This document shows positions 23,301 to 33,999 of a DNA stretch of 64,000 nt, in pieces; position 1 is the first letter of the stretch; each line of letters starts with the position of its first letter. This stretch comes from Streptomyces dioscori (GTDB taxonomy: Bacteria > Actinomycetota > Actinomycetes > Streptomycetales > Streptomycetaceae). The stretch spans positions 310,001-374,000 of the forward strand of contig NZ_KZ679038.1 of NCBI RefSeq assembly GCF_003024195.1, in the 5' to 3' direction. Below the pieces are notes generated by a model, which searched no databases, was not told the DNA's origin, and saw only the letters and a program-made list of their open reading frames with translations. Made by a program: the position numbers and the translations under genes.

Positions 23301-26300
23301 TGGACTCGGCCCGGTGGCTCTCGCGCGGCTCCCGGTCGTACGGCAGCGCGGTGGCGTCGGCCAGGTCTGCCAGACGGCGCCGCCAGTGCCGTTCGGCCTC
23401 CGCCCCGTCGCGTTCGCGCAGCCAGGCGACGTAGTCCCGGAAGGGCCGCCGGTCGGGCAGCGGCTCCCGTCCGCCCGTGGCGTGTCCGGTGAACACGTCG
23501 GACAGCACCTGGAACAGGCTCCAGCCGTCCAGGACCAGGTGGTGGAACGACCAGACCACCCGTACGCCGTCGTCGGAGATCCTGGCGAGCACCAGCCGCT
23601 GGAGCGGGGCCCGGTCGAGGTCGATGCCCTGCTCGCGGTCCCGGTCGAGGAGGTCCCGCAGCCGGTGCTCGCGCTCCTCCTCGCCCAGCTCGCGCCAGTC
23701 CAGGTGGGTCACGGGCAGGGTGGCGTGCCGCTGCACCACCAGGAGGGGTTCGGGTACGTCCTGCCAGACGACCCGGCCGCGCAGCACGGGCGTGTGGTCG
23801 GTGACGCGCTGCCAGGCCGCCGCGAGCGCGGCCGGGTCGGGTACGCCGTCCAGGTCGAAGGTCAACTGCTGGAAGTAGACGCCCAGATCGTCCTGGGAGA
23901 GCCGGTGGAAGAGCATGCCGGTCTGGGTGGGGGTGAGCGGATGGATGTCCTCCACCGCGCCCGGGTCGTCGCCGGTGATCCGGTCCACGGCCGCCTGGTC
24001 GAGCCGGGTCAGGGGGAAGTCCGCGGGGGTGCGTCCGGCGCTGCCGGGCCGGCCGGCGTGCCGTGCGATACCGGCCAGCGCGTCGGCGAAGTGCGCGGCC
24101 AGGTCGGCGACGGTCGTCCGTTCGTGCAGTGCGTCGGAGTAGAACCAGCTGAACTCCAGCGTGTCGCCGTCCAGTCGGCCCACGACCTCCAGCGGGTGCG
24201 GGCGCAGGGCGGCGGGGTCGGCGTCCAGTTCCAGGGTTCGGAACGGGCCCTCGTACAGGCCTCCGGTGGTGTCCGGGAGGCCGAACCTGCCCAGGTAGTT
24301 GAAGCTGACCTGTGCTTCCGGCGCCTCGGGCAGTGTTCCCGGGCCGGCGAGGTGGCGCAGGGCGTCGTGCCCGACGCCGTGCCGGGGTACCGCCCGCAGT
24401 TGCTCCTTGACCTGCTTGAGTACGGCGTCCCAGCCGGCGTCGGGCGGGACGGCGAGGGCGACGGGGTGGCGGGTGGTGAACCAGCCGAGGGTGCGGCTGG
24501 TGTCCACGTCGGCGAACAGCTCCTCGCGGCCGTGTCCCTCGACGTCCACCAGCACCCGCTCGTGCCCGGTCCACGAGCACAGCACCCGGCCGAGCGCGCT
24601 CAGCAGTACGTCGTTGACCCTGGTGCGGTAGGTCTCCGGCAGGGTGCGCAGCAGGGCGGCGGTGTCCTCGGGCGTGAGCCGGACGGTCACCGACCGGGCG
24701 GAGGCGTAGGTGTTGGCGCCGTCGCCGTCGGTGGGCAGGGCCGCTGAGGCGCCGGCGACGGCAGCGGTCCAGTACGCGGCCTCGCCGTCGAAGCCGCCGC
24801 CGGCCGCGTGGGCGGACAGTCGCCGGGCCCAGTGCCTGAGCGGTGAACTCTTCGGGGGCAGCGCCGCCTGTCCGTCCCGGCCCTGCGAGCGGGCGCCGTA
24901 GGCACGGTCCAGGTCCTCCATGAGCACGCGCCACGACACGCCGTCGACGACCAGGTGATGGACGGACAGGTGCAGCACGCGGGACCGGCCGGGGCCGCGG
25001 TCGTGCAGGACCGCGCGCAGCAGCGGGCCCCGGTGCAGGTCGAAGGCGCCGTGGTGCGGTGAGTCGGTGTCCGGGCCCGTGTGTCGGGCCAGGTGGACGC
25101 GGGGCGCCTTGTCCTCGATGCGCCAGCCGACGGGCGCGTCTCCGGCGCCCGCGGCGGCTGTCTCCTCGGTGAGGAAACGCGAGCGCAGTGCGTCATGGTG
25201 GGTGACGAGGTCGTTGAGGGCCTCCTCCAGAGCCGCCGGGTCCAGGTCGTCAGGGACCTGGAACGACAGGGTCTGGGCGAAGCGGCCCGCGTGGCGGCCG
25301 TCGTGGCGGCCGGTGCTCTCGAACAGCCAGCGCTGGATGGGGGTCAGGGGCGCGGCGCCGGTGGCGTCGACGAGGGCAGGGGTCGCGGGTTTGCGGCCGC
25401 CTGCCGCGTCGGCGCAGCGGGCGAGGGCGGCGATCGTCTGGTGGCGGTAGACGTCCCGCGAGGTCAGGGTGAGGCCCGCCTGCCGGGCCTGGGCGACCAC
25501 CTGGATGCTGAGGATGGAGTCGCCGCCCAGCATGAAGAAGTTGTCGTCCACCCCGACGCGGTTCACGCGCAGGATGTCCGCCCAGACGGCGGCGAGGACG
25601 CGCTCGGTGGGCGTGCGCGGGGCCACCCGGTGCGTACGGCTGCGGGCGGGTCCCGGGTCCGGGAGGCGGCCCCGGTCCAGCTTGCCGTTGGGGTTGAGGG
25701 GCAGGTCCGCCAGCACCACGACGGCCGTCGGCACCATGTAGTCGGGCAGGGTGTGGCCGAGGGTCCGGCGCACCTCCTCCGGCTCGGCGCCCGTGTCCGG
25801 GGCGGGGACGACATAGCCGACCAGCCTGCGGTGGCCCCCGCTCTCCCACACCGTGGCCGCCGCCTCCGCCACCCCGTCGAGTCCGCGCAGCGCCTCCTCC
25901 ACCTCGCCGAGTTCGATGCGGAAGCCGCGTACCTTGACCTGCTGGTCGGTGCGGCCCACGTACTCCAGTTCACCGTCGGCGCTCCACCGGACCAGGTCAC
26001 CGGTGCGGTACATGCGGTCCCCGGGCGCGCCGAAGGGGTCGGCGACGAACCGGGTCGCGGTCAGCCCCGGGCGCCCCAGGTAGCCGCGTGCCAGTCCCCC
26101 GCCGCCCAGGTACAGCTCTCCCGTCACGCCCGGCGGCTGGAGGCACAGCAAGGGGTCCAGGACATAGGCCCGGGTACGGGCCACGGGCCTGCCGATCGGC
26201 GGCGCCTGCGCCGGCTCCTCGTCACCGGCGAACCACGCGGTGGCGTAGACGGTGGCCTCGGTCGGGCCGTAGATGTTGGCGATGTCGCAGCCGGGCATGG

Positions 26301-29300
26301 CCCGCCGCAGGTCCTGCACGGTCTGCGCGGGCAGCGCCTCGCCGGCCAGGACGACGGTGTCCGCCGTCACGGGTGTGCCGTCCTCGGCGAGCATCCGGGA
26401 GATCACGGAGGGCACACCGCTGATGAGCCCGGCCCGCCGGGTCTCCGCCGTGTCGACGAGTGCGGTGAGGTCGGCGACCATCTCGATGCCGCCACCCACG
26501 AGGAGGGGGCAGAGCATCTCGAAGACCGACACGTCGAAGTTGAGGGAGGTGGAGGCCACGACGTGGGCCAGTCGCCGTGGACCGAACCGCTCCTCCGCCC
26601 ATGCCGCGAGGGCAGCGACACTGCGATGGGTGACCACGACACCCTTGGGCCGTCCGGTCGAACCCGAGGTGTAGATGACGTAGGCGGGATGCTCCGGGTC
26701 GAGGGGACGCACCCGGTCGGCGTCGGTGAGGTCGCTGTCGATGAGGTCCCCGTCGAGCGTGGCGGTGCCGGTGTCCTCCCGCGGAAGCGAGTCCTCCAGA
26801 AGCAGTGGGACGCAGTCCTGCGGCAGTGCTCCGGCGGTCTCGCGGGTGGCCAGGACCAGCGCGGGGGCCGCGTCGGTGAGCATGAGGCGGATGCGCTCGA
26901 CCGGATAGCCGGGGTCCACCGGAAGGTAGCCCGCGCCCGCTTTCAGTACGGCCCACAGCACCGGCAGCAGGTCGGCCGTCCTCGGCAGGCACAGGGCCAC
27001 CAGTGTCTCGGGTCCGACGCCGCGGGCGGCCAGCAGCCGGGCGAGCCGGTTGGCGCGCCGGTTGACCTCGGCGTAGTCGAGGCGGTCGGATCCGCAGGTC
27101 ACGGCGGTCCGCTCGGGCGTCCGTGCCGCCTGCGCCTCGAACAGCGCGGGCAGCGTACGGGCCGGTGCGCGGCCCGTGTCCTCGGCCGGCGGGTTCCACT
27201 CCTCAAGGATCGTGTGCCGTTCGTCCTGGGACAGCAGGGCCAGTTCACCCACCGTGCGGTGCGGCCCGTCGGCCATGCCCTCCAGCACCCGGCGCAGCTG
27301 GCGGGCCATCCGCGCCACCGTCCGCGCCTCGAACAGGCCGGTGTTGTACTCGACCGTCAGCTCGCAGCCGCCGTCGGTGCGCGGCACGAACTCCAGCACC
27401 AGGTCGAACCGCGCGGCCGGCCGGGGCAGTGGCTGCGGCTCGATCCGTATCCCGTCGGCCCCCGGCGGGTCGCTGAGGGCCGTCTGCTGCACCACGAGCA
27501 CCTGCACCAGCGGGGTACGGCTCGGGTCCCGGGTCGGGGCCAGTTCCTCCACCACCCGGTCGAACGGCACCGCTTCATGGGCGAAGGCATCCAGCACCGT
27601 CGCCCGCATGTTCTCCACGTACCGGTCGACGGTCATGGCGTCGTCCACCTCGCCGCGCAGTACGACGGTGTTGGCGAAGAAGCCGGTCACGTCCTCCAGT
27701 TCGCGGCGCCCCCGCCCGGTCGTGACGGTGCCGAAGGCGATGTCGCGCTGGCCGGAGTACCTGGAGAACAGCACCGCCGCGGCCCCGGCGAACAGGGTGA
27801 AGAGCGTCGTGCCGCGGCCTCCGGCCAGATGCCGCAGCCGTGAGACCAGTTCGGCCGGGAGGTGCTGCCGGTGGGCCTCGCCGCCGGTGGTGCGCACCAC
27901 GGGCCGGGGCCGGTCGGTGGGCAGATCCAGTTGCGGCATGCCGGCGAGGTGCCGCTTCCAGTACGCGAGGTCCGACGCGTCGCCGTTCCCGGAGCGCTGC
28001 TGCCGTTCCCAGACGGCGAAGTCCGGGTACTGCACGCGGGGTTCGGGCAGCCCCGAGGGCAGGCCGGACGCCTCGGCCCGGTACAGCGCCGCCAGGTCAC
28101 GGGTCAGGACGCCCACGGACCAGCCGTCGGTGACGATGTGGTGCTGGGCCAGCAGCAGCACATGGTCGTCGCTCGCTCGGCGGACGAGCAGGGCCCGGGT
28201 GAGCGGACCGGTGGCCAGGTCGAAGGGGCGGCCGAGTTCCTCGGTGAGCAGCTGTTCGACGGCCTCGTCGAGCCCGGCGGCGGGCAGGTGGGTCAGGTCG
28301 GCGGTGCGCAACGGCAGCTCCGCGTGCGCGTGTACGTGCTGCACGCCCTGGCCGTCCTCCGTGGCGAACGTCGTGCGCAGCGAGTCGTGGCGGGCGGACA
28401 GCCCGTCCAGGGCCCGGCGCAGTGCCCCGGCGTCCAGCTCGCCGCGCAGCCGCAGCGCCAGGCCGGTGTTGTACTCGGTGCCGCCCGGGGTGAGGTCGTC
28501 CAGGAACCACAGGCGTCGCTGGGCGCTGGAGAGCGGCAGCGGCCGGTCGCGCGGGACGGCCGGGATCGGGTCCGGGGGTGCCACGAGGGCCGACGGACGC
28601 ACCAGCCGGGCCAGCGCGGTGACGGTCCGCGCGGTGAACACGTCCCGGATCGACAGCCGGGCGCCGAGTTCCTCACGGATCCGGGCCAGGGCGCGGGCGG
28701 CCAGGATCGAGTCACCGCCCAGGTCGAAGAAGTCGTCCTCGACGCCGACGGCTTCGACGCCGAGGACGTCCGCCCAGACGTCGGCGAGTATCCGCTCCTG
28801 CGAGGTGCGCGGTGCCACGTGCCCCGGTGCGACCGTGCGGACGGGTGCGGGCAGCGCACGCCGGTCGATCTTGTTCTGCGGAGTGAGGGGCAGCACGTCC
28901 AGGACGACCACGGCGGAGGGCACCATGTGCGGGGGCAGTACGGCGGCCGTGGCGGTCCTCAAGTCGGCCGCGTCCAGGGCGTGTTCCGGGTCGGCGGCGG
29001 TGACGTATCCGACGAGTTGCCGCCGTCCGGGCTCGTCCTCGCGCACCACGACCACGGCGTCGCGCACCCCGCCGTGGCGCCGCAGGGCGGTCTCGATCTC
29101 GCCGGGCTCGATACGGAAGCCGCGCACCTTCACCTGGCGGTCGACCCGGCCCAGGTACTCCAGTTCGCCGTCCGCGTTCCAGCGTGCCCGGTCGCCCGTG
29201 CGGTAGAGCCGGGCCCCGGGCGGGCCGAAGGGGCTGGCGACGAAGCGGCCGGCGGTGAGGCCGGGCCGGTCGAGATAGCCGCGGGCCACTCCGGCGCCGC

Positions 29301-30336
29301 CGACGTACAGTTCGCCGTCGGCGCCCGCCGGCACCGGTCGCATGGCCGCGTCCAGGACGTACGTCCCGGTGCCGGCGAGGGGCCGGCCGATGCTCGGTGT
29401 GCCGCTTCCGGCGGACAGCGGGCCGGTCCAGGAGGCCACGATCGTCGTCTCGGTGGGACCGTAGGAGTTGATCAGCCGGCGGCCGGGCGCCCACTGGTCG
29501 ACGAGAGCCGCGGGGCACGCCTCGGCTCCCACGATCAGCGTGCTCAGCCGTCCCGGGCCGATCCGCGCGGGGTCGGACACCGTGGCGAGGGCGGCCGGCG
29601 GGATCAGCGCGTGGGTGATGCGGTGTTCGTTCACCACCGCGGCGAGTTCGTCGCCCAGCCAGGGGCCCTCGGGCGGTACGACGAGGGTGGCTCCGGACAG
29701 GACGGAGATGAACAGCTCCAGCACGGAGGCGTCGAAGCTGGGCGAGGAGAACTGCAGGACCCGGGCGCCGGGGCCGACGGCGTACTGTGCGGCGGCGCCC
29801 GCGGTGAAGGCGGCGATGCCCCGGTGGGTGACGGTCACTCCCTTGGGCGTTCCCGTCGAGCCCGAGGTGTAGATGACGTACGCGGCCTGGTCGGCGTCCA
29901 CCTGCGGGCCCGTGAGGTCCGGGGTGGGCCCGGTGGCCTCCATGACGGCGCGCAGGGCGGCCGGGTCGTCGAGGACGACGGCCGGTGCCGCGTCCGCCAG
30001 CATCAACGCGCGCCTCTCGCGCGGGTACCGGGGATCCACCGGCAGGAAGGCGGCACCCGCCCGGGCGGCGGCCAGTTCGGCGGCGATCAGCTCCAGCGAG
30101 CGCGGCAGGACCAGCGCGACCGTCCGCTCAGGCCCGGCTCCGCGCCGTACGAGATCGGCGGCCAGGCGCCCGGTCCGTTCCGCCAGTTCCCGGTAGGACC
30201 AGGTCCGCAGGCCGTCGGTCAGCGCAGGCGCGTCCGGCGTGCGACGCACCCACGACGCGAACAGTTCACCGAGCGGCAGCGGCTCCGCCGGGGCGGAAGG
30301 GGACATCGGCACGGGCTCGTTGTGCAGGTCCGTCAT
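11329..30336 (-). CDS. NRPS subunit A, modules 1-5 (A-T / C-A-T-E x3 / C-A-T), 6335 aa
   Basis: This is the initiating megasynthase. The ATG at 30336 follows GAAAGGA; an in-frame Met 25 codons upstream has no better ribosome site. Domains by residue: A1 15-490, T1 Ser543, C2 600-1035, A2 1058-1553, T2 Ser1607, E2 1664-2110, C3 2131-2560, A3 2583-3105, T3 Ser3159, E3 3211-3693, C4 3713-4146, A4 4198-4688, T4 Ser4742, E4 4796-5260, C5 5276-5716, A5 5736-6228, T5 Ser6278. Every C domain keeps HHxxxDG, and the E domains keep HHLVVD and a GWFT motif. There is no N-terminal C domain, so the first residue should be a free amino acid rather than a lipid-capped one. Pocket codes read by eye: DALLIGSIVK, DVFSVAIVYK, DAYWWGGTFK (Val-like), DVFSVAIVYK, DALLTGSVVK. 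Residues 2-4 should be D. The acidic C-terminal tail probably docks to the basic N-terminus of subunit B. Confidence 0.96.
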   Translation of the reverse strand: MTDLHNEPVPMSPSAPAEPLPLGELFASWVRRTPDAPALTDGLRTWSYRELAERTGRLAADLVRRGAGPERTVALVLPRSLELIAAELAAARAGAAFLPVDPRYPRERRALMLADAAPAVVLDDPAALRAVMEATGPTPDLTGPQVDADQAAYVIYTSGSTGTPKGVTVTHRGIAAFTAGAAAQYAVGPGARVLQFSSPSFDASVLELFISVLSGATLVVPPEGPWLGDELAAVVNEHRITHALIPPAALATVSDPARIGPGRLSTLIVGAEACPAALVDQWAPGRRLINSYGPTETTIVASWTGPLSAGSGTPSIGRPLAGTGTYVLDAAMRPVPAGADGELYVGGAGVARGYLDRPGLTAGRFVASPFGPPGARLYRTGDRARWNADGELEYLGRVDRQVKVRGFRIEPGEIETALRRHGGVRDAVVVVREDEPGRRQLVGYVTAADPEHALDAADLRTATAAVLPPHMVPSAVVVLDVLPLTPQNKIDRRALPAPVRTVAPGHVAPRTSQERILADVWADVLGVEAVGVEDDFFDLGGDSILAARALARIREELGARLSIRDVFTARTVTALARLVRPSALVAPPDPIPAVPRDRPLPLSSAQRRLWFLDDLTPGGTEYNTGLALRLRGELDAGALRRALDGLSARHDSLRTTFATEDGQGVQHVHAHAELPLRTADLTHLPAAGLDEAVEQLLTEELGRPFDLATGPLTRALLVRRASDDHVLLLAQHHIVTDGWSVGVLTRDLAALYRAEASGLPSGLPEPRVQYPDFAVWERQQRSGNGDASDLAYWKRHLAGMPQLDLPTDRPRPVVRTTGGEAHRQHLPAELVSRLRHLAGGRGTTLFTLFAGAAAVLFSRYSGQRDIAFGTVTTGRGRRELEDVTGFFANTVVLRGEVDDAMTVDRYVENMRATVLDAFAHEAVPFDRVVEELAPTRDPSRTPLVQVLVVQQTALSDPPGADGIRIEPQPLPRPAARFDLVLEFVPRTDGGCELTVEYNTGLFEARTVARMARQLRRVLEGMADGPHRTVGELALLSQDERHTILEEWNPPAEDTGRAPARTLPALFEAQAARTPERTAVTCGSDRLDYAEVNRRANRLARLLAARGVGPETLVALCLPRTADLLPVLWAVLKAGAGYLPVDPGYPVERIRLMLTDAAPALVLATRETAGALPQDCVPLLLEDSLPREDTGTATLDGDLIDSDLTDADRVRPLDPEHPAYVIYTSGSTGRPKGVVVTHRSVAALAAWAEERFGPRRLAHVVASTSLNFDVSVFEMLCPLLVGGGIEMVADLTALVDTAETRRAGLISGVPSVISRMLAEDGTPVTADTVVLAGEALPAQTVQDLRRAMPGCDIANIYGPTEATVYATAWFAGDEEPAQAPPIGRPVARTRAYVLDPLLCLQPPGVTGELYLGGGGLARGYLGRPGLTATRFVADPFGAPGDRMYRTGDLVRWSADGELEYVGRTDQQVKVRGFRIELGEVEEALRGLDGVAEAAATVWESGGHRRLVGYVVPAPDTGAEPEEVRRTLGHTLPDYMVPTAVVVLADLPLNPNGKLDRGRLPDPGPARSRTHRVAPRTPTERVLAAVWADILRVNRVGVDDNFFMLGGDSILSIQVVAQARQAGLTLTSRDVYRHQTIAALARCADAAGGRKPATPALVDATGAAPLTPIQRWLFESTGRHDGRHAGRFAQTLSFQVPDDLDPAALEEALNDLVTHHDALRSRFLTEETAAAGAGDAPVGWRIEDKAPRVHLARHTGPDTDSPHHGAFDLHRGPLLRAVLHDRGPGRSRVLHLSVHHLVVDGVSWRVLMEDLDRAYGARSQGRDGQAALPPKSSPLRHWARRLSAHAAGGGFDGEAAYWTAAVAGASAALPTDGDGANTYASARSVTVRLTPEDTAALLRTLPETYRTRVNDVLLSALGRVLCSWTGHERVLVDVEGHGREELFADVDTSRTLGWFTTRHPVALAVPPDAGWDAVLKQVKEQLRAVPRHGVGHDALRHLAGPGTLPEAPEAQVSFNYLGRFGLPDTTGGLYEGPFRTLELDADPAALRPHPLEVVGRLDGDTLEFSWFYSDALHERTTVADLAAHFADALAGIARHAGRPGSAGRTPADFPLTRLDQAAVDRITGDDPGAVEDIHPLTPTQTGMLFHRLSQDDLGVYFQQLTFDLDGVPDPAALAAAWQRVTDHTPVLRGRVVWQDVPEPLLVVQRHATLPVTHLDWRELGEEEREHRLRDLLDRDREQGIDLDRAPLQRLVLARISDDGVRVVWSFHHLVLDGWSLFQVLSDVFTGHATGGREPLPDRRPFRDYVAWLRERDGAEAERHWRRRLADLADATALPYDREPRESHRAESTAAVRATVTPATTRALEELARTAGLTVNTLVQGAWALLLSRQARREDVVFGTTVSGRPPELPGADTMTGLFITTLPTRVTVPHDRPLLDWLRDLQQEQSEDRRHDQVPLTRMKAFTELPEQVALFDSIVVFENYPVDDELAAAHGLRLSALDGIETTNYPLSLVAYPGAELGLRLGYDPRLFDADTVGRMVEYLTVLLTNMAATPQLAPARLPLLTAARRAQVVEEWNDTATGLSGSEATVAELFAAQVRRTPDAVALETDAQRFTYRQLDARAALLAGRLAAHGVAAEVPVGVLMDRSADLVVVQLALVRTGGVFVPLDSRAPRERLRRMLTEAGARLLLTDADIDADADRGVSSGGVLPDGTVLRVADLLAADVQDPEVQGQDPEVQGQDPEVQGQDPEVQGADGEGAPFGAIHPDNVQYLMFTSGSTGIPKGVAVRQRDVAALALDRAFAGHDRVLVHSPHAFDAATYELWVPLLRGGTAVLAPPADVDAAVVRRAITEQGVRCLWLTAGLFRLLAQEDPTCLRGAQEVWTGGEAVPGAVVGRVLDACPGLTVVDGYGPTETTTFATRRVFRAGDPLPPVLPIGRPLDNTRVYVLDDSLQTQPPGIPGELYVAGVGLARGYAGRPGATAARYLADPFGPSGGRMYRTGDIVRWSADGELHFVGRADDQIKIRGFRVEPTEIEARLTAHLAVAEAVVSVYEHAGRKRLAAHLVPQPSAAVPSADALRAHVVAELPDYMAPAAFVTLAELPLTANGKVDRRRLPAPDWTAAGDAEYRAPRTEAERTLAGIWAELLGVERVGADTNFFTLGGDSILSIQVVSRARAAGLALTPRDLFRHPTVAALAAAATTGTAVPVAGMGPVSGEVPLAPIQHWFLEPGPRRPEFFNQSVVVETPHDVDQAALRRALEAVYRHHDALRGRFARSADGSWRQECPGADEEVPELLTAHDLRGLGEASADRTEARVTAEAHASFRLADGPLLTARLFTGATGATCATRTTSATGETGTTGTHLLLVVHHLVVDGVSWRVLLEDLEIAYEQARAGEPVRLPERTTSVQEWTRRLHAHTASGGFAAQRAHWETVARHCAAPLPVDGDATGADIDGGNTMADVDAVTVRLDRRRTDALLREVPGVYRTRVDDVLLTALGRVLADWTGRRTVAVGLEGHGREDQLFDDIDLSRTVGWFTSLFPVALELPDRDGDGDGGWDGDWGAALKSVKEQLRAVPARGLGHGALRHLARDEVLTGSPMPGVSFNYLGRFDWSAQGGALVRSVPGGLDGAEAPESVRPHLLDVVARVEDGELEITWHYSRHLHREETVDGLAAGMLRALEDIVAHCAEPDAGGRTPSDFPLVRIDQAAVDRVVGDGRTVDDLYPLTPMQAGMLFHSLLDPDSRTYVNQVQLVLSGVTDPHALAEAWQRTVDANAMLRTHPVWQETAEPIQAVRRRATVPVTHHDWSGWPAERCGTELARLVDGDRQAGLDLETAPLMLLALIRLSPDRVRMLWTFHHLLLDGWSAAQVFDEVCERYAALTAGRSPDVSDRAPFGDYLGWLARQDTGRAEAYWREALAGFPVATELPRDRRPAEAHRTSSSGSVRVTLDADVSARLRETAQAAGLTVNTVLQGAWALLLSRYGGGDDVVFGTTVSGRPADLPGVTSMVGLFINTLPTRARIDEGRRLLDWLGDLQAAQSESRRHDFVSLAQLQTWSEVPGGTSLFDSIVVFENYPFDADALARHGLAMEQERDVEPTNYPLSVVVAPGDTFTVTLDYDPAAFDAATVDGVGASLRTLLTEMATGPDRALADLPLVSAEEGRRLLERFGGPATEPLHRVPSEGPPRTLSEVPPRTPPEAVYRTLPETLPEAFRAQVARTPDAVAVLGGGGREQLTYRQLDERANRMARLLIEAGAGPERFVALALPRTPDLIVALLAVLKSGAAYLPVDPGYPAERIAFLFDDVRPEAVVTCAETGGRLPDGPFSRIALDDPACAARLAALSGDGITDDERHGRLLPDHPAYVIHTSGSTGRPKGVVVAQASVLALTGWAAAEFGGGRGLEHVVASTSLNFDVSVFEIFSPLLAGGRVEIVHDLLTLAEREEPWQAGLLSAVPSALGRLLAEDTVRVGADTVVLAGEALPVQTVRQVRAAVPGCRVMNIYGPTEATVYATAFTCDPAEPDRVPLIGRPVGGARAYALDARLRPVPAGVPGELYLAGTGVARGYLNRPGLTASRFPADPFGPPGGRMYRTGDLVRWTADGELMYLGRSDDQVKVRGFRIELGEVEAALTRHPEVSAAAARVVEHDGHKRLVAYVVPAGPALPGSADLRAFLARTLPDHLVPALVVPLERLPLGATGKLDRRALPDPVWSAPGGSGDRPPRTDTERVLAAIWSEVLGVPDVGARDNYFALGGDSVLGIQIVSAARRAGLALTPRHLFRHQTVAELAAAAESPAAPRTAGEQGPVVGDVPLTPVQHWLFDDLTGDPAQLTQAVSFHLAVDTDETLLRGALAAVLAHHDALRLRFEPSGDGDDGDDGDGGRWRQYGTAPGEAPRLEAHDVSGGFGESSAGEAFDASDAAIRVLADRLCAGFDLAGGPLLRAALCRRGDDRRPVLLLAAHHLVVDAVSWRLILEDLETAYRALRAGERPDLGAKSTSFRTWAQRLAAHTASGGFDDELAYWQALSADATPLPTDLTGANTGACEETVTVGLDADDTRRLLQDVPDVYRTRVNDVLLCALGRVLGRWTGRDRIMVALEGHGREELFGDVDLARTVGWFTTMFPVALDVPGDKGTGAALKAVKESLRAVPRGGLGYGALRHLHPDRDRFGLPGLPQVGFNYLGRQDRGTTADGLLHTPYAGLAGGLDRTADRPHLLDVLGQVAYGRLEFTWSYSREVHERDTVARLAAELADELRHIVRHCAEPGAGGRSPSDFPLVSLDQPTVDRLAGTGRELVDLYPLTPTQTGMVVHGLDEPGRGMYVEQITFVADGVRDPRLLAAAWQHVVDRTPVLRTTVVLSGVPTPLQAVHRTAVLPITEHDWSGSTPETRDTALERLLAEDKARGLALDSAPLLRLTLIRLGPDQVRVVWTFHHVLLDGWSVFHVLADVMAAHAALARGEEPRLPDRRPFGDYAAWLAARETAPAEEHWRNALTDLTAPTPLPYDRRPAQSSAARSDTWLSQWLDTEETKRLEDFARRNRLTLNTVAQGAWALLLSRWSGEREVCFGTTVSGRPADLPGADTITGLFITTLPARVTVDGSAACDTWLRDTQAVRAEDRRFDHVPLTDLQAWSGLPAGTPMFDSLLVFENYPVGDDTAGAHGVHVHDLDAREATNYPLTVVISPGERLGVELGYDPRHFDAATAGSLAAQLLHTLAQLAAAQDTDRLDATDILPPGERARLLHGPARPQLAPVAPATLPDLIEAAVDRGPTATALSAPGLSLTFAEVEERANRLAHRLIARGAGPGTLVALVLPRSADMLLAQLAVTKAGAAFLPVDPDYPPERVAFMLRDAAPAVTLDAAQVSALLVDGQDGQGEQGGAGGRGGVPGHRPTDADRHRPLNLDDPAYVIYTSGSTGTPKGVVVTHRGLAAFAAAEAAHYHVAPGDRVLAFATPSFDASVLELCMSLPQGARLVVPRPGPLLGAELADVLRTERITHTLLPPAALATLPPDTPGTLPDLKTLTVGADACGADLVARWAPHHRLVNSYGPTEATVVATWSDTLEANGGAPPIGRPLPATGAYVLDAGHRPVPDGVAGELWLSGPALARGYLGRPGLTATRFTADPFGPPGTRMYRTGDLVRRDTRGELHYLGRTDHQLKLRGHRIEAGEVEATLVRHPAVLDAVVSVREDEPGLPRLVAHLLRAPDTEAPSAAELRALAAATLPGPMVPSAYVVLDRFPLTENGKTDRAALPAPAPDAPRTTEHVAPRTPTEEILAELWEEALDTRVGAEDDYFDLGGDSLRALHISSRANDAFGVHLTPRDVLVHRTVAALADLVEEQVLSELEDAVRGDSDHDER
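22091..22174 (-). repeat. 21-bp tandem repeat x4 inside adenylation domain A3
   Basis: Four nearly identical 21-bp units in the NRPS reading frame encode the heptapeptide QDPEVQG four times. They lie just before the [10 protein letters not shown] (A3 core) motif of the module 3 adenylation domain. The unit length is a multiple of three, so copy-number change would keep the frame. The other adenylation domains here lack this insert. Confidence 0.9.
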
Positions 30337-30472
30337 GGGGGGTCCTTCGAAAGCGGTGGTGATGCGGGTGCGCGCGGGCGTGGGAAGGCGCCCGGGCGCG
30401 CCGGGCCGCACGGGGGCGGCTCTTCGGCGCGGGACGGGTACGGCGGGACGACTCGGCGTCAGGCGTCAGGCG

Positions 30473-31819
30473 TCAGGCGGTGCCGACGCGGCGGGCCGTA
30501 CGACCGGAGATCTGTACGCGGTCGACGCTTCCGTCGACGGGATCTCGGTGGAAGCGCCCGCCGGGTTCGCGGTGACCGGTGGCCGGGTCGACCAGGTCGC
30601 AGCTCAGATCCGGATAGCAGACCAGGGGCAGCGAGAGGTCACCGTCGATGGACAGAGCGGGCCGGCCGTCGGGGTCGAGGCTGATCCGGTACTCGCTCGT
30701 CCCGTTGCGATAGGTGCCCGCGCACTGGGGGAAGGCGATGGGTCCGCCCCGGTCCGGGCGCGCGGGAGTGACCGGTACGCGCAGGCCGGTGAGCCGGGTG
30801 AGCTGGTCGGCCAGGTCCCGCCACAGGGCGGTGGCGCCGCCGGAGTTGCCGGTGAAGGCGACCACGACGCCGCTGCGTGGCTCCGCGCGCAGATGGCAGG
30901 AGGTGCCCTGGGCGTTGCCGTCGTGACCGCACCACCAGCGGTCGTCCTGCTGGTAGAGGGCCGCGCCCAGTCCCCAGGCGTCTGCCAGCGGGTCGGCTTC
31001 GGTGCCCTCCTCGGGGCGCCGCATCAGCGCGGCGGTGACGGAGGGGACGACGGCGGTCCTGCCGATCAGGGTCCTGCCCAGGGCCAGCAGATCGGGGGCG
31101 CTCGCCAGCAGGGCGCCGGCCGGGGCCTCGACGGGCGCCAGGCTCTGCCGGGCCGGCCGCACGGCTCCCGTCGCCGTGTTCAGGCCGTGTCCGCTCGCGA
31201 CGGGCCGGCCGGGGAGGCTGTCGCCGAGGAAGGCGGGTGTGATGCCCAGCGGGTCCAGCAGCAGCACGCGTACGGCTTCGTGCCAGGTCATGCCCGTCAC
31301 GGCTTCGATGAGCCGCCCCGCCGCCACGTAACCGGCGTTGGAGTAGGAGAAGCCGGTTCCGGGGTCGAACAGCGCGTCCTCGGCCGTGCAGACCGCGGAG
31401 AGATAGCGGGAGGCCGTCATGCCCGCCGCGGTGTCCGAGTCGAGGCCGGTGGGCAGACCGGCCGTGTGCGAGAGCAGGTGACGCACGGTCACCTTGGGTA
31501 AGTCCTGGAACTCCGGCAGGACATCGGCGACGGACTCGTCCAGATCGAGATCCTCGTCGTCTATCAGGAGCATGACAGTAGCGGCCGTGTACGTCTTGGT
31601 GACGCTGCCCAGCGGCACGGCCGTGTCGGCGGTGAACGCGGTGCCCCGGACGGCGTCGGCCGTGCCGGTGTGCACACTGACGACCTCCGTCCCGGTGTCC
31701 ACGGCCAGATGCGCGCCGGGTACGCGGTGGGTCCGCGCGAGGCTGTCGAGACGGTCCTGCAGGGTTCGGCGTAAGGGGGACGGGTGGGGGGCGACTTGAG
31801 CGGAGGTGGGGTAAGGCAT
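30473..31819 (-). CDS. PBP-type stand-alone thioesterase / peptide cyclase (SurE-like serine hydrolase)
   Basis: A 448-aa protein of the class C beta-lactamase/penicillin-binding fold. The catalytic set is visible: SVTK (Ser72-x-x-Lys75), YSN (Tyr159-Asn161) and HDG (His299-Gly301). Residues ~360-448 form a beta-rich, lipocalin-like tail, as in SurE, the trans-acting cyclase of surugamide biosynthesis. It has no convincing signal peptide, which argues for a cytoplasmic biosynthetic enzyme rather than a cell-wall carboxypeptidase. It lies 137 bp upstream of the NRPS start on the same strand, and no thioesterase domain is seen in either NRPS. Family knowledge: such enzymes release peptides from the last carrier domain by head-to-tail cyclisation, joining a D C-terminal residue to an L N-terminal one. 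Codons 16 and 107 are TTA. A D-aminopeptidase or self-resistance role is the alternative. Confidence 0.85.
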   Translation of the reverse strand: MPYPTSAQVAPHPSPLRRTLQDRLDSLARTHRVPGAHLAVDTGTEVVSVHTGTADAVRGTAFTADTAVPLGSVTKTYTAATVMLLIDDEDLDLDESVADVLPEFQDLPKVTVRHLLSHTAGLPTGLDSDTAAGMTASRYLSAVCTAEDALFDPGTGFSYSNAGYVAAGRLIEAVTGMTWHEAVRVLLLDPLGITPAFLGDSLPGRPVASGHGLNTATGAVRPARQSLAPVEAPAGALLASAPDLLALGRTLIGRTAVVPSVTAALMRRPEEGTEADPLADAWGLGAALYQQDDRWWCGHDGNAQGTSCHLRAEPRSGVVVAFTGNSGGATALWRDLADQLTRLTGLRVPVTPARPDRGGPIAFPQCAGTYRNGTSEYRISLDPDGRPALSIDGDLSLPLVCYPDLSCDLVDPATGHREPGGRFHRDPVDGSVDRVQISGRTARRVGTA

Positions 31820-31924
31820 GTGAAGGGGACTCCCACTGATGCTTGGTGTGAAGGTGACGCCGGAAGCCGATGGGGATGAGCGGAAACGGCCCCCGCGTCG
31901 GTGCGGGTGATGCGCTCTTGCCTG

Positions 31925-33133
31925 CTAACTGCGTGCGACTTCGACCGGCAGGTGACGTACGCCGACGATGACGCCCGGATTCTGGAAGGTGACTTCTCCG
32001 TAGGTGGGGACACGCAGATCGGAGAAACGTTCAAGCAGCATCCCGAGCGCGATGCGCGCCTCCAGCCGGGCGAGCGGTGCCCCGAAACAGAAGTGGATGC
32101 CGTGACCGAAGGTCAGATGGGGGTTCGGGCTGCGGGCCGGATCGAAGACGTCCGGCGCCTCGAAGCGGGAGGGATCGCGGTTGGCGGCGCCCAGATGGGC
32201 CACCACCATCGCGCCCGCGGGAATGTCCTGCTCGCCGATCACCACGGGCCGGGTGACGCGTCGGCCCAGTTCCGCGAAGGGAGGCAGCAGGCGCAGTACC
32301 TCCTCGACGGCGTCCGGCAGCCGGCCCGGGTCGGCCCGCAGCGCCGCGAACGTGCCGGGGTGCCGGTCGAAGGTGACGACCGCGTTGCCCAGCAGGGCCG
32401 TGGTGGTGACGTGCCCGGCGACGAGCAGCAGGGCGACGAATCCGACGATCTCCTGGTCCTCAAGACGGACCCCGTCCACCTCGGCGGCCAGCAGCTTGCT
32501 GGTGAGATCGTCCCCCGGATTCGCCCGGCAGCGCCGGATATGGTCCAGGACGTAGCCGTTCATCTCCCGGACGGTCGGCGCGATGGCTTCGAGAGCGCGG
32601 GCCAGGTCGTCCATGTTGGGCGCTTCGCCGAGTTCGTCGCCGCCGAAGAGGGTGGCCGCCCATTCCTGGAAAAGCCTGTGGTCGGCTGCCGGTATGCCGA
32701 GCAGTTCGGCGATGACGATGATGGGCAGCGGGTAGGCGAGCGTGTCGACCAGATCGAACCGGTCGCGGTCACCGACGCCGTCCAGCAACCGGCCACACAC
32801 ATTCTCGATGCGTGGCTGCAATCCACTCACCACACGCGGGGTGAATGCCTGGCTCACGAGAGTTCGCAGTTTTCGGTGCTCCGGCGGATCCATACCGACG
32901 AAATTGCCCTGCCGGAAGACCGCGAAGTCCTCCTGCGTGGGCGCGATGGACGAGAAGTCGGAGGAAAACGTCGCCGGGTCCGCCAGAACCGCGGCCACCG
33001 ACTCGTGGTCCACCACCTGCCAGGCACTCTGCTGTTCGTCGTAATGCACCGGTCTCAGTGCGCGTAAGGACTGCCATCGATCGCTCAGCGCGTCGAAGGG
33101 TAAGTGCTCCTGTTGCGATGCGTTGCCGGTCAC
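31925..33133 (-). CDS. Cytochrome P450, cluster tailoring oxidase
   Basis: A 402-aa soluble bacterial P450. Landmarks are the I-helix AGHVTTT (239-245), the K-helix EVLR (278-281) and the heme loop FGHGIHFCFG with axial Cys349. The GTG start at 33133 has an excellent AAGGAG site, and the GTG overlaps the stop of a small upstream ORF as GTGA. It lies 106 bp upstream of the cyclase on the same strand, so it is probably first or second in the NRPS operon. It most likely hydroxylates or cross-links a residue of the peptide or a precursor amino acid; the sequence does not show which. Codons 11 and 23 are TTA, implying dependence on the bldA leucyl-tRNA. No ferredoxin gene is adjacent. Confidence 0.93.
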   Translation of the reverse strand: MTGNASQQEHLPFDALSDRWQSLRALRPVHYDEQQSAWQVVDHESVAAVLADPATFSSDFSSIAPTQEDFAVFRQGNFVGMDPPEHRKLRTLVSQAFTPRVVSGLQPRIENVCGRLLDGVGDRDRFDLVDTLAYPLPIIVIAELLGIPAADHRLFQEWAATLFGGDELGEAPNMDDLARALEAIAPTVREMNGYVLDHIRRCRANPGDDLTSKLLAAEVDGVRLEDQEIVGFVALLLVAGHVTTTALLGNAVVTFDRHPGTFAALRADPGRLPDAVEEVLRLLPPFAELGRRVTRPVVIGEQDIPAGAMVVAHLGAANRDPSRFEAPDVFDPARSPNPHLTFGHGIHFCFGAPLARLEARIALGMLLERFSDLRVPTYGEVTFQNPGVIVGVRHLPVEVARS

Positions 33134-33276
33134 CTGTTCTCCTTAGTGCGGTACGCGGGGACGGCGAAACCACAAGCGGGACGGCTGACGTCGAGGCCGG
33201 GCTCGGAGGCGGATCCCGGTCGCGACCTGGTGCGATCCCGACCGACGGCAGCACTGGGCGCGCGACTGACTGACAT
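33130..33276 (-). CDS. Possible 48-aa leader ORF coupled to the P450
   Basis: The ATG at 33276 is preceded by GGGAGA at good spacing. The frame encodes 48 Arg/Ser/Pro-rich residues ending TKENR, and its TGA overlaps the P450 GTG start in the tetranucleotide GTGA, a typical translational-coupling arrangement. The protein resembles no family I recognise. It is not an MbtH protein, as it lacks that family's conserved Trp-containing signature. The frame extends further upstream without an obvious ribosome site. It could be a genuine small peptide, a translational leader, or chance. Confidence 0.35.
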   Translation of the reverse strand: MSVSRAPSAAVGRDRTRSRPGSASEPGLDVSRPACGFAVPAYRTKENR

Positions 33277-33338
33277 CACACATCTCCCATGGTGAACGTA
33301 CCGCGCAGTGTCGGCGCGGCTGCTTCTCCTTGCCTTTA

Positions 33339-33394
33339 CCTCACATATGCCAGGCCTTCGGGTGGGGCCTGACGTCCTGTCGACATACGTGAGG
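33339..33394. promoter_or_regulatory. Nested inverted repeat upstream of the P450-cyclase-NRPS operon
   Basis: Outer arms CCTCACATATG (33339-33349) and CATACGTGAGG (33384-33394) are complementary with one mismatch. Inside them, CAGGCC (33351-33356) and GGCCTG (33366-33371) form a second perfect arm pair. The element sits about 60 bp upstream of the leader ORF start, where the operon promoter or operator is expected. Which protein binds it cannot be told. Confidence 0.4.
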
Positions 33395-33999
33395 CCGTGC
33401 ATAGCCGTCGGGCGGAGCTGACATAACCGGGGCGAATATCCTCGACCCCTTCGAACCCGGCGACAGTCTTCATGGTGGGTCAACCGAGAAGCAACCCCCC
33501 GAAGTCGGGTGGAGGGCATATCGGCAAGCCATTGCGCATTGTCTGCGAGCAGCCCGAGCTAAACGCGTCGGCGATGGTCCGGCCTGCTTCACCGCCCCCC
33601 ACGCGTGCCCCGGAAGCAGATGGCTAAACAGCCGAATGCGCAGAACCTGGAACTCCCCTTGGGCGTTCACCGGCCACAACTCCCCTCACCTGCGCAGAGA
33701 TTGCCGGCGGCGGCGTCACATGCCGGGCAATAAAAAAGCGGAACACTTCATTCGAAGACCGCCCGAACCCTGGAGACATGCGGAGCCGTGGCGGGTGGCC
33801 GAACTCCCCGTACCGTCACGCGCCCGGCCGGTCCGGCACCAACTTCGGCCGAATTCCGCCCGGAGCGCGCGGGGCGCACTCCGCCGGCGCGTACGCGGGT
33901 CACCCACTTGAGAGCGCGGCACCCGTCCGTACGCGCCTGGAGATGTGCCCGCAGACATGCCCGGAACCCGTCCGTCCGGCAGTGCCCGGATTCAGGGCA
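33395..33999. other. Intergenic region at the right edge of the NRPS cluster
   Basis: About 600 bp with no convincing gene on either strand. Short open frames exist but lack ribosome sites and recognisable sequence. Part of it is less GC-rich than the flanks (around 33640-33760). It separates the biosynthetic operon from the lipoprotein gene and is the likely right boundary of the cluster. Confidence 0.5.

Noticed and set aside
30473..31819. Cell-wall D,D-carboxypeptidase or beta-lactamase
   Set aside because: The motifs alone would allow it, but the lack of a signal peptide, the lipocalin-like tail, the operon position and the missing NRPS thioesterase favour a trans-acting cyclase.
33130..33276. 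MbtH-like protein for the NRPS
   Set aside because: The small ORF lacks the MbtH signature, and no other MbtH-like frame is visible; one may lie left of the window.
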